A stretch of 36,285 bases of DNA from Bacillota bacterium (GTDB lineage: Bacteria; Bacillota; Limnochordia; JAAZLZ01). This document shows positions 7,895-15,436 of this stretch, piece after piece. The stretch spans positions 1 through 36,285 of the forward strand of contig JAAYLE010000012.1 in assembly GCA_012522085.1 (NCBI GenBank). Direction: 5' to 3'. The stretch's first letter is position 1, and every line of letters starts with the position of its first letter. A model generated the notes under the pieces. It did no database searches, was not told where the DNA came from, and saw nothing but the letters and a program-made list of their open reading frames with translations. The position numbers and the translations under genes are program-made.

Positions 7895-8523
7895 TCAAGC
7901 ATTCCCCCTAGTACTTGGTCCATGATCCGTTGACAGTCAATACGGGTAACGCGTTGTCTTTCCGCAATTATTATAGCCTTCATTCTCTCCACTGCCAAGT
8001 CCAGGTCCTCATTAACGATCACATAATCATAATCCGTGAGGGCTTGTACTTCGCAAAGGGCTTTTTCCAGACGCCTTCGGATGGCTTCCTCCTCTTCGCT
8101 GGCCCGGCCCACCAGACGCTGATGGAGGACCGCCATGTTGGGAGGCAAGAGAAAAACCGAGACCACCTCCGGCAGCTGGCTCTTGATCTGGGCAGCCCCA
8201 CGAATATCCACATCCATGATGACAGACTTGCCTTCGGCTAGTCGTTCATCAATAAAACGACGGGGCGTTCCGTAATAGTGTCCGCAAAACTCCGTCCATT
8301 CCAGGAACTCGCCGGCTTCGATACCCTGTTGGAATCTTTCCGGCGAGATGAAAAAATAATTACGGCCATTGATTTCCCCTGGACGGGACGGACGGGTGGT
8401 TGCCGATACGGAATAGTGGACTTCGGGGACCTTTTCGAGTACGGCGTTGAGAAGGGTATTTTTGCCGGCCCCCGACGGCCCCGACAATACAAATAAAATC
8501 CCCTTCTTAAGTGCTAGTTGCAT
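7891..8523 (-). CDS. gmk: Guanylate kinase
   Basis: Converts GMP (and dGMP) to GDP with ATP; in Firmicutes it also sits in the (p)ppGpp-sensitive GTP pathway. It is 210 aa. The P-loop reads GPSGAGKNTL, with Asn in place of the common Ser or Gly after the Lys. The GMP-binding region contains VSATTRPSRPGEINGRNYFF, and a lid and C-terminal helix follow. The ATG overlaps the remA stop codon (TAATG) and its stop overlaps the rpoZ start, giving a tight remA-gmk-rpoZ cluster as in B. subtilis. Confidence 0.95.
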   Translation of the reverse strand: MQLALKKGILFVLSGPSGAGKNTLLNAVLEKVPEVHYSVSATTRPSRPGEINGRNYFFISPERFQQGIEAGEFLEWTEFCGHYYGTPRRFIDERLAEGKSVIMDVDIRGAAQIKSQLPEVVSVFLLPPNMAVLHQRLVGRASEEEEAIRRRLEKALCEVQALTDYDYVIVNEDLDLAVERMKAIIIAERQRVTRIDCQRIMDQVLGGMLE

Positions 8524-8789
8524 TAATCCCCAGCTTCTCCTCCTGCTTCTTTTGCCGCCACGCGGTGGGCTACCGTTTCCGGCTGAACTGCAGACAAGAT
8601 GATGTGACCGCTGTCGGTGACGATGACTGCCCGCGTCCGTCGACCATAAGTGGCATCGATGAGCATACCTCGCTCCCGAGCCTCCTGGATAATCCGCTTA
8701 ATAGGCGCCGACTCCGGGCTGACGATCGAGATGATCCGGTTGGCAGAAACAATGTTCCCAAAACCTATATTGACCAGTTTGATCTCCAT
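8523..8789 (-). CDS. remA: Extracellular matrix regulator RemA (DUF370)
   Basis: Small DNA-binding regulator, 88 aa. It begins [20 protein letters not shown], the family signature, with a basic [15 protein letters not shown] segment in the middle. In B. subtilis RemA activates biofilm matrix and osmoprotection genes; in other Bacillota its regulon is unknown, so only the family is certain. GGGAGGAAG lies 7 bases upstream of the ATG. It lies between yicC and gmk as in B. subtilis. Confidence 0.92.
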   Translation of the reverse strand: MEIKLVNIGFGNIVSANRIISIVSPESAPIKRIIQEARERGMLIDATYGRRTRAVIVTDSGHIILSAVQPETVAHRVAAKEAGGEAGD

Positions 8790-8823
8790 TAGTTTTCTTC
8801 CTCCCGTAGATCAGATTTGCCTG

Positions 8824-9705
8824 TCATTCAATGTTTTGCACTTGCTCCCGAACTTTCTCCAACAGGCTCTTCACTTCCACCGCCAGGGCTGTGCTAACAG
8901 CATCATTGGCCTTTACTCCGAGGGTGTTGATTTCCCGGTGCATCTCCTGCAAGAGGAAATCGAGCTTTCTCCCCACCGATCCCCCTTCTTCAAGTTCGCC
9001 CCACATCTGATTCATGTGGCTATTCAGCCGGACAAGTTCCTCACTGATGTCACAACGGTCAGCGAGGATGGCTGCCTCTACTGCCAACCGGTCGGGATCG
9101 ATGGAGACTCCGTCTGGAACCAGGTCAGCGAGACGCGCTGTCAACCGTTCACGGTAAGTCTCCGGCAGCAATGGAGCTCGTACCTCCAATGTTCGGATCA
9201 ACCCCTCGACAGCTTTCAGTTTATGTACTATATCCGCCTTGAGCTGTTCGCCCTCGGCTTGTCGCATGATCACGAGCCCATCGAGGGCCTGCTCGGCAGC
9301 CTTCTCCAAAGAAGACCAGAGGAGCTCTCGATCCCAAGCCTCCTCTTCCAAAACGAACAGTTCGGGAAAGGCCAAGAAGTCCTGGACACGCAACGGCTCC
9401 CTTTGGCCTAGAAAGTCGCGCAGCCCTTCCAAGGCCTCACGATAGCCGGCCAAAAGGCCCTCATTCAAGGTAACCCTTCGTTTTCGGCCGCCGAATTCCT
9501 CCCTGGAAGCAACAACCTCTATCCTGCCTCGGGACAGATAACATCGGACTTTTTGGCGCAAGGGGTCCTCGAAGACGCTCAGTTCCCTGGCCATCCGAAT
9601 CTGGATGTCAAGAAAACGGTGATTGTAAGAGCGGACTTCAACTTTCCAGTAACCTTGGGCGTCACTGTACTCGCCTTCCCCATAGCCAGTCATGCTGCAA
9701 AGCAT
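8824..9705 (-). CDS. YicC/YloC family endoribonuclease
   Basis: Member of the YicC/YloC family, 293 aa, the usual length. The N-terminal YicC-like domain starts MLCSMTGYGEGE and continues with WKVEVRSYNHRFLDIQIRM. The C-terminal DUF1732 domain ends with GRKLDFLLQEMHREINTLGVKANDA, the most conserved block of the family, followed by a helical tail. E. coli YicC is an endoribonuclease involved in small-RNA turnover; the role here is inferred from family. It is first in the yicC-remA-gmk-rpoZ unit with a good promoter just upstream (9738-9766). Confidence 0.92.
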   Translation of the reverse strand: MLCSMTGYGEGEYSDAQGYWKVEVRSYNHRFLDIQIRMARELSVFEDPLRQKVRCYLSRGRIEVVASREEFGGRKRRVTLNEGLLAGYREALEGLRDFLGQREPLRVQDFLAFPELFVLEEEAWDRELLWSSLEKAAEQALDGLVIMRQAEGEQLKADIVHKLKAVEGLIRTLEVRAPLLPETYRERLTARLADLVPDGVSIDPDRLAVEAAILADRCDISEELVRLNSHMNQMWGELEEGGSVGRKLDFLLQEMHREINTLGVKANDAVSTALAVEVKSLLEKVREQVQNIE

Positions 9706-9737
9706 CCACCAAGCCCCCTGGTCTTGGATTTAAGCCC

Positions 9738-9766
9738 ATTGTACTACAATCTCGCCGGAAAGTAAA
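9738..9766 (-). promoter_or_regulatory. Sigma-A promoter of yicC-remA-gmk-rpoZ
   Basis: The minus strand carries TTTACT (9766-9761), a 17-base spacer and TACAAT (9743-9738), in the 103-base gap between the Ca2+ ATPase stop and the yicC start. The -10 is a near-perfect match and the -35 is moderate. Confidence 0.7.
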
Positions 9767-9808
9767 CTGAAAAGCCCTTATATGCCGTATTTCACCCCTA
9801 GAGCCGAA

Positions 9809-12517
9809 TTACCCCTTAACTGGGGCAAAGCGTTTGAGGGTCTGACGGCGCATGCTCCTCAGCAACCCTTCCAAGATAACGGACCAGGAGGAAAAGACAA
9901 ACACCATCAGCCAGTCGTTCAAGTCGAGAGGAACAGTCCGAAAGACGGGCTGCAGCTGGCCAACATGAACAGCGGCTACCTGCATAGCGGTCGAAAAGAG
10001 GACGGCCAGAGCCAATTGGGGATTGGAAAAAAGACCGAGCTCAAAGACCGAGTAGCGTTCGGATCGGCATTGGAAGACGTACAATAACTGGGCCATGACA
10101 AGCGTGGAAAAGGCGATGGTTCGCGCTTTATCCAGATCTCCTTCCTTCCAGTGCAAACTCAAGGAGAAAACGATGAGGGCGCAAAGAGCAAATAAGACTC
10201 CGCGAACCACTATTTTCCAGTGGAGTCCCTGGGCGAAGATTCCTTCCTTCGTCGATCTTGGCCGCCGAAGCATGATATCTTGATCCCCCGGGTCTACGCC
10301 CAAGGCGATGGCCGGGAGCCCATCGGTCACCAAGTTCATCCAGAGGATCTGCATGGGAATCAACGGCAGGGGCATGCCAAGGAGGGTCGCACCAAACATG
10401 GTTAAGACTTCTCCCACGTTACAGCTCAAGAGGTAGCGGATGAACTTGCGGATGTTTTCGTAGATTTCCCGCCCCTCCTCCACGGCAGCAACAATGGTAG
10501 CATAGTTGTCATCGACGAGGATCATAGAAGAGGCTTCCTTCGTTACATCTGTACCCGTTTTACCCATGGCGATGCCAATATCTGCCTCTTTGACCGCCGG
10601 GGCATCATTGATCCCGTCCCCAGTCATGGCGACCACGTGTCCTTTAGCCTTCAGAGCCCGGACTATCCGCAGCTTATGCTGGGGTGTGACCCGGGCGTAG
10701 ACGGTAATGCGTTCTACTAATTGACTAAGCTCCCTATCCGTCATTCGGTCCAGGTCCACCCCAGTTAAGATCTCTCCTTCTCCCTCTAACAGGCCGAGTT
10801 CTTTGCCCACGGCCGCGGCCGTCCGGTAGTGGTCCCCTGTAATCATGACCGTCCTAATCCCCGCACGATTTGCCACTTGCAGGGCTTCTTTGGCCTCGGG
10901 CCGGGGCGGATCGATCATCCCCACAAGGCCTAGAAAAACCATCTTCTCCTCTACTTGCCGAGGGGATGTTCCTGGCTGCACATCGCGATAGGCCAAGGCC
11001 AATACCCTCAGTCCTTGATCGGTCAGATGATCATTAGCTCTCAGGATCCTCTCCCTTTCGGCAGAGGTTAGGGGACGGAAACCTTGACCGGTTAAGATGT
11101 GCGCGCAACGGGGAAGCACCATCTCCAAGGCCCCTTTGGTCAGGGCCCGCCGACTATGATTGTCCCCGACAATGACCGTCATCAGTTTGCGATAGGAGTC
11201 AAAAGGGATCTCCGCCAGCACCGGATGCTCCCTCTCCAGCTTGGTTCTGTCAAGACCCCCTTTCATGGCTAGTGACAGCAAGGCGCCCTCTGTAGGGTCC
11301 CCGATCACTTCCCAGGTATCGTTCCTTGTCGATTGGATGTGGCTGTTATTGCAAAGGAGGCAGACTTCCAAGGAGAGCTGGAGCACCCTATCTTGCTCGG
11401 GTGAAACCGAACGACCCTTCAAACTGATCTGCCCCTCCGGTCGATACCCGTGCCCTGTGACTGTCAAAGTGCCGTGGGCGAACCACAGGTGTGTCACCGT
11501 CATTTCGTTTTGGGTCAAGGTGCCTGTCTTATCGGAACAGATAACCGTTGTACACCCTAAGGTCTCCACCGCAGGGAGTCGCCTGATGATAGCTCTGCGG
11601 CGGCTCATTCGCTGAACGCCGACCGCTAGGGCAATCGTCACCACCGCGGGCAGCCCCTCGGGGATGGCGGCAACAGCCAAGGTCACCCCGATCATGAACA
11701 TTTGATAAATCGAGTAGCCGCGGACAACTCCGGTTCCGACCACAGCCGCGACGATCACTAGACAAAGGGCGATCAGCCAGCGGCCCAGCCCTTTGAGGCG
11801 TTTTTGCAGAGGCGTCAAGTCCTCTTCGGTCTCTCGGATCATCCCCGCGATCTGACCTATTTCCGTCTCCATCCCCGTGGCGACGACCAACCCTCGCCCG
11901 CGGCCTTTAGTCACCGTTGTGCCCATGAAAGCCATGTTGCACCGGTCGCCTAAGGTGCAATCAGTCTCACCGATCCAGCTCGACCGTTTTTCAACGGGCA
12001 CCGACTCGCCCGTCAGGGCAGCCTCGTTTATTTCCAGGTTCAAGGTCTCCACCAGCCGCATGTCGGCGGGGACCCGATTGCCCGTCTCCAGCAAGACAAG
12101 ATCGCCGGGCACCAACGCGGCGGCGGGCAGCTGAAGGAACTTGCCACCCCTGATGATGGTTGCACTGGGCGGTGACAAGGTTTTCAGGGCTTCGAGGGAC
12201 CTTTCGGCACGATACTCCTGGGTGAAGCCCAAGACGGCGTTCAGAATAACGATCATTATGATCGCAATAGCATCTAAGGTCTCGCCCAATAAGTAGGAGA
12301 TACCAGTTGCCCCCAGGAGGACGAGCACCATGAAATCCTTGAATTGAAGGACGAAGCTGGCCAACAGGGACCGCCGGCCCCCGCTCTCCAGCTTGTTGTC
12401 GCCGTAATGTCGAAGTCTTCGTTGGGCTTCCTTTTCCGTCAGGCCCGTCTTCAGACTGGTCTTCAGCCTGCGTTCAACTTCACCAACTTCCATGGTAAAC
12501 CAGGGCCTAGTCTGCAC
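9809..12517 (-). CDS. P-type Ca2+-transporting ATPase (SERCA-like, YloB type)
   Basis: P2A-type ATPase expected to export Ca2+ (possibly Mn2+), 902 aa. Motifs in order: N-terminal cation ATPase domain, TGES (169-172) in the actuator domain, the M4 motif AAIPEGLP (about 283-290), the phosphorylated D329 in CSDKTGTLTQ, the hinge MTGDGINDAP, the M6 motif WMNLVTDGLPA and a C-terminal membrane bundle. The PEGLP and N-x2-TD residues match the Ca2+-binding sites of SERCA pumps. The GTG start has GGAGGG 8 bases upstream. B. subtilis yloB lies at the same place next to yloA (rqcH) and yloC (yicC). It is probably co-transcribed with the upstream TPR gene. Confidence 0.93.
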   Translation of the reverse strand: MQTRPWFTMEVGEVERRLKTSLKTGLTEKEAQRRLRHYGDNKLESGGRRSLLASFVLQFKDFMVLVLLGATGISYLLGETLDAIAIIMIVILNAVLGFTQEYRAERSLEALKTLSPPSATIIRGGKFLQLPAAALVPGDLVLLETGNRVPADMRLVETLNLEINEAALTGESVPVEKRSSWIGETDCTLGDRCNMAFMGTTVTKGRGRGLVVATGMETEIGQIAGMIRETEEDLTPLQKRLKGLGRWLIALCLVIVAAVVGTGVVRGYSIYQMFMIGVTLAVAAIPEGLPAVVTIALAVGVQRMSRRRAIIRRLPAVETLGCTTVICSDKTGTLTQNEMTVTHLWFAHGTLTVTGHGYRPEGQISLKGRSVSPEQDRVLQLSLEVCLLCNNSHIQSTRNDTWEVIGDPTEGALLSLAMKGGLDRTKLEREHPVLAEIPFDSYRKLMTVIVGDNHSRRALTKGALEMVLPRCAHILTGQGFRPLTSAERERILRANDHLTDQGLRVLALAYRDVQPGTSPRQVEEKMVFLGLVGMIDPPRPEAKEALQVANRAGIRTVMITGDHYRTAAAVGKELGLLEGEGEILTGVDLDRMTDRELSQLVERITVYARVTPQHKLRIVRALKAKGHVVAMTGDGINDAPAVKEADIGIAMGKTGTDVTKEASSMILVDDNYATIVAAVEEGREIYENIRKFIRYLLSCNVGEVLTMFGATLLGMPLPLIPMQILWMNLVTDGLPAIALGVDPGDQDIMLRRPRSTKEGIFAQGLHWKIVVRGVLFALCALIVFSLSLHWKEGDLDKARTIAFSTLVMAQLLYVFQCRSERYSVFELGLFSNPQLALAVLFSTAMQVAAVHVGQLQPVFRTVPLDLNDWLMVFVFSSWSVILEGLLRSMRRQTLKRFAPVKG

Positions 12518-12581
12518 AGAAAAGTCCCTCCACTTCCCGTAGGTCTTCTAATCCTTATGACGGGAGGGAGGGGATAATGAA

Positions 12582-13319
12582 CTACTGTGGGGAGATCTTG
12601 TCGAGGAGAGCGGCTGCCCCAGAATGATTGGGAGCCAGCTGCATCACCCGCTGGGCTGCTTGCTGGGCCTTGTTGGGGTCGCCCGCCGCGTAATAGGTAC
12701 AAGCAAGCTCGTAGAACACCTCGGGACTCTCGTTGTAGCGGGCGGCTTCTTCCAGGACCGATGCGGCCCGCTCCGTTTCGCCCCCTTCCAACAGCAAGCG
12801 TCCGAGACGAATGCTGTTTGCAGTCAGATCAGGGGTCAATTCTTGAACCTTTTCATAGCGGCGAAGGGCTTCCTCCGTCCTGCCCCAGCGCTCCAAAATG
12901 ACACCGCTGCCAAAATGGGCCCGGCTCAAGTCCTCCGCCTCAGTCAAGGCTTGATCGTATTGGTTGTAAGCTTCTAACAGGCGATCCTGGGCCAAAAGGG
13001 CATCACCTAGCAAGACCCGCAGTTCCGCCTCCCCCGTTGCCCTGATCAGAGCTTTGTAATGCTCCACCGCCTCTTGATAACGTCCCCATGAATGAAGGGC
13101 CATCGCCAAGGCGAGCCTCGGTTCAACAGCTTCCGGTTCTTTCTTGACGGCTCGCTCTAGCTCCAAGAGAGCCAGGGATTTCAGTGCTTCGCTGTCGCGC
13201 TCAACGCCTTGGAAATAGTAGGCAAGACCTAGATAAAGATGACTAGGCTCCCCTTGGGCGAGGACTATTGCTGAAAGGGAGAGCAAAAGGAGTAAGGACC
13301 AGACAATTCTGGTTCTCAC
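12582..13319 (-). CDS. Secreted or membrane-anchored TPR protein
   Basis: About 245 aa. A basic N-terminus and a hydrophobic run (SLLLLLSLSAIVLA) form a probable signal peptide or anchor. The rest consists of tetratricopeptide repeats, for example YLGLAYYFQG, HSWGRYQEAVEHYKAL, YNQYDQALTEAEDL and YELACTYYAAGDPNKAQQAAQRVM. This suggests an extracytoplasmic protein-binding scaffold; no specific function can be assigned. GTG at 13319 is preferred, since AAGGAGG lies 8 bases upstream but abuts the GTG at 13328. It stands between rqcH and the yloB-type ATPase, where B. subtilis has no gene, and its transcript has a long structured leader. Confidence 0.85.
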   Translation of the reverse strand: MRTRIVWSLLLLLSLSAIVLAQGEPSHLYLGLAYYFQGVERDSEALKSLALLELERAVKKEPEAVEPRLALAMALHSWGRYQEAVEHYKALIRATGEAELRVLLGDALLAQDRLLEAYNQYDQALTEAEDLSRAHFGSGVILERWGRTEEALRRYEKVQELTPDLTANSIRLGRLLLEGGETERAASVLEEAARYNESPEVFYELACTYYAAGDPNKAQQAAQRVMQLAPNHSGAAALLDKISPQ

Positions 13320-13370
13320 TCTCCACACCTCCTTCCCCTTGGGGGCGAATAATGACTGGGAACAAATAAC

Positions 13371-13399
13371 GGGCTGCCTTGGCTAATTGGTGGCAGCCC
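13371..13399 (-). terminator. Candidate leader terminator upstream of the TPR gene
   Basis: On the minus strand an 8-bp stem GGGCTGCC/GGCAGCCC with a 13-base loop is followed by GTTATTTGTT. It lies inside the leader, between the promoter at 13512-13540 and the coding start at 13319, so it could be an attenuator. The T-run is imperfect. Confidence 0.5.
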
Positions 13400-13505
13400 C
13401 CATTTAGCTACTAACAACGTAAGACGGCCCTAAGACTCGGTGGGCTAAGCCCAGCATCCTTCCATCAATCACTGCCGCCTGCTCCCTTCTGCTAGACAAG
13501 CCTTC
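13400..13505 (-). other. Unexplained transcribed leader, possible structured RNA
   Basis: The stretch between the predicted start (near 13505) and the candidate terminator at 13371-13399 has no convincing ORF. It contains short self-complementary pieces (GGGC-TTA-GCCC near 13442-13452, TTAG-TAG-CTAA near 13404-13414). I could not match it to a riboswitch class: there is no T-box sequence, no full yybP-ykoY GGGGAGUAG motif and no ykkC core. Confidence 0.35.
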
Positions 13506-13511
13506 AATAGC

Positions 13512-13540
13512 ATTCTACCATGGTCTTTTCCGGGAGTCAA
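13512..13540 (-). promoter_or_regulatory. Sigma-A promoter of the TPR-ATPase unit
   Basis: Minus strand TTGACT (13540-13535), a 17-base spacer and TAGAAT (13517-13512). It is divergent from the rqcH promoter. About 185 bases separate the predicted start from the TPR start codon. Confidence 0.7.
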
Positions 13541-13567
13541 AAAAGACCTTGCCGGCAATAGAAGGTC
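13539..13567 (-). terminator. Intrinsic terminator between the divergent promoters
   Basis: The minus strand reads GACCTT, an 11-base loop, AAGGTC, then six T (13544-13539). The T-run merges directly into the -35 box of the TPR promoter. No annotated minus-strand gene lies immediately upstream, so it may shield the promoter from antisense transcription of rqcH. The same segment holds an imperfect direct repeat (13545-13556 and 13564-13575, 10 of 12 identical, sharing CTTGCCGGC). Confidence 0.55.
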
Positions 13568-13585
13568 TTGCCGGCGGGGCTCAAA

Positions 13586-13613
13586 TTGACTGGCGCCTCC
13601 AATGTGCTATACT
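13586..13613 (+). promoter_or_regulatory. Sigma-A promoter of rqcH
   Basis: TTGACT (13586-13591) and TATACT (13608-13613) are separated by 16 bases. The predicted start near 13620 leaves a leader of about 20 bases containing GGGAGG before the ATG at 13639. Confidence 0.75.
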
Positions 13614-13638
13614 TTGATCGTGCAAGGGAGGCAGGCCA

Positions 13639-15333
13639 ATGGATGGAATCATGTTGTTTGCCCTGGCCCGGGAGTTGCAAGAGAAGATCCTTGGCACGCG
13701 TGTAGGGAAGATCTACCAGCACCCTAGCGGCGAGGTCATCTTGACCTTGCGGCGCCCCGGTGAAGACTATCAGTTGCTCCTTTGCGGAGGCCCCCATTTT
13801 CCCCGCGTCTACTTGACCACTCGCCAACGGGAAAACCCCAAGACCCCGCCTGCCTTCTGTATGCTGCTGCGCAAACACTTGGAGGGCGCTCGCCTGCTCA
13901 GCATTCGCCAGCCTGGGGTTGACCGAGTATTAGAGCTGGTTTTTGAACCCGGCTGGTCGGGCAAAGGACAGGTCCAACCGGCCCTGATCCTGGAAATCAT
14001 GGGCCGCCACAGCAATCTCATCCTAGTTGATGAGCTGACTAATAGCATCCTAGGAGCTCAGCGCACCATCACGGGGACCATGAGCCGCTATCGGCAAGTG
14101 GCGCCTGGGCTGCCTTATTTGCCTCCCCCGGCCCACGGCAAGCTGGACCTGACCCGGGCGCCGAAGGAGGAAATCGAGTCGTTGGCTGCATCGATGGCGG
14201 GCCCAACCGACCGCGAATTCATCACTGCCTTAGCTGGTATCGGCCCCTTCACCGCGAAGGAACTGGCTCATCGCAGCCAGGAAATAGGTCCCTTAGAGTG
14301 TCTCCTGGAACTGGCGCAGCGGCTCCGGGAGAGCTCCTTTACTCCCGTAGTGTTGGGCCGCGAGGGTGATCCTTTGGGAGTCTGCGCCATCAATGCAACC
14401 TACTTGCCGCAAGATGAAGTTAGGGTTTTTGCTAGCCCGAGCGAGGCCCTGGAGGCTTACTACGAAGCCCGATTGACAGCCGTAGAGCTCGAGGAGATCC
14501 GTCGGCAATTGCTCACTCACGTGAACACACATTTGGCCAAGGTCAAGTCGCGCCTAGTCAAACAGTCGGCGGCCCTGGTGAAGGCCGGGCGGGCGGAGGA
14601 GATGCGGCTGAAGGGTGAGCTGCTCATGAGCCACTTGCACCTAGTGGCCAAGGGTGCTGAAACCGTCTCTTTACCCAATTACTATGCGCCCAACGAGTTA
14701 GTTGAAGTCGACCTCGATCCCCGCCTAAGTCCTGTTCAGAACGCCGAAGCTTATTTTCGGCGCTACCGTAAGGCCAAGAAGGGCGAACAGATTATCCGCC
14801 GCCAACTCGATCGTACCCAGGTGGAGATGAAGGTCTTGGAAAGCCTTGCCGGGGAGATCGTACATGAACAATCCCTCGAGGGCCTGGAAGCGATCAAGGC
14901 CGAGATGGAGACTGAAGGATACTGGCCCGTGCAAGGGGCAGCGCCGCGCCGTCCGGCCAACAAACCCCGTCACTTTTATTCGCAGGACGGCTACTTGATT
15001 TTGGTTGGTCGCAATAGGCGGCAAAATGATCAATTGACAAACCGGATGGCCAATCCGGACGATATTTGGATGCACGCCAAGGGCATCCCCGGCTCCCATG
15101 TCATCATCCGCACAGAAGGCAAGGAGGTGCCCCCCACCACACTCATGGAAGGAGCCATGCTCGCTGCCTATTACAGCCCTGCGCGCACTTCTAGCAACGT
15201 ACCGGTAGATTATGTCCAGCGCCGACATGTGCGAAAGCCAGTGGGAGCTCCCCCCGGCATGGTCATCTATGATAACCACAAGACCCTGTTCGTCACCCCC
15301 CGGGAAGAGTTGCTCCCCAAGGAACAAAAATGA
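13639..15333 (+). CDS. rqcH: NFACT family ribosome-quality-control factor RqcH
   Basis: Homologue of eukaryotic Rqc2/NEMF. It binds obstructed 50S subunits carrying peptidyl-tRNA and recruits tRNA-Ala for C-terminal alanine tailing. It is 564 aa, typical. The NFACT-N domain starts DGIMLFALARELQEKI, a helix-hairpin-helix region lies around 170-230, a coiled coil spans about 280-430, and the NFACT-R domain (about 448-540) contains the DIWMHAKGIPGSHVII block. A GGGAGG site lies about 8 bases upstream of the ATG. It is the only plus-strand protein gene in the window, convergent with purD and divergent from the TPR-ATPase unit. B. subtilis yloA has the same neighbours on the yloB side. Confidence 0.95.
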   Translation: MDGIMLFALARELQEKILGTRVGKIYQHPSGEVILTLRRPGEDYQLLLCGGPHFPRVYLTTRQRENPKTPPAFCMLLRKHLEGARLLSIRQPGVDRVLELVFEPGWSGKGQVQPALILEIMGRHSNLILVDELTNSILGAQRTITGTMSRYRQVAPGLPYLPPPAHGKLDLTRAPKEEIESLAASMAGPTDREFITALAGIGPFTAKELAHRSQEIGPLECLLELAQRLRESSFTPVVLGREGDPLGVCAINATYLPQDEVRVFASPSEALEAYYEARLTAVELEEIRRQLLTHVNTHLAKVKSRLVKQSAALVKAGRAEEMRLKGELLMSHLHLVAKGAETVSLPNYYAPNELVEVDLDPRLSPVQNAEAYFRRYRKAKKGEQIIRRQLDRTQVEMKVLESLAGEIVHEQSLEGLEAIKAEMETEGYWPVQGAAPRRPANKPRHFYSQDGYLILVGRNRRQNDQLTNRMANPDDIWMHAKGIPGSHVIIRTEGKEVPPTTLMEGAMLAAYYSPARTSSNVPVDYVQRRHVRKPVGAPPGMVIYDNHKTLFVTPREELLPKEQK

Positions 15334-15374
15334 CAGGAAATGGGCGGAGACCAACTCTGCACCCATCCCCTGTC
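15326..15374 (-). terminator. Strong terminator of the purine operon
   Basis: On the minus strand a 13-bp stem with two adjacent G-U pairs (GACAGGGGATGGG with CCCATTTCCTGTC, 15374-15332) is followed by ATTTTTG. It lies about 60 bases after the purD stop. The distal arm and U-run lie over the last codons and stop of rqcH. A second minus-strand hairpin without a T-run (TCTGCCTCC/GGGGGCAGA, 15382-15402) precedes it. Confidence 0.8.
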
Positions 15375-15436
15375 GGACTGATCTGCCCCCTGTGGAGGCA
15401 GAACCCTAGCTCTAGCTTAAACTTTCTATTCGTTGC

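Noticed and set aside
13400-13505. yybP-ykoY Mn2+ riboswitch, T-box or 6S RNA in the leader before the TPR gene
   Set aside because: Only loose resemblance (AAGGGAGCAG) to yybP-ykoY; no T-box sequence; no end pairing typical of 6S RNA. Left as unassigned.
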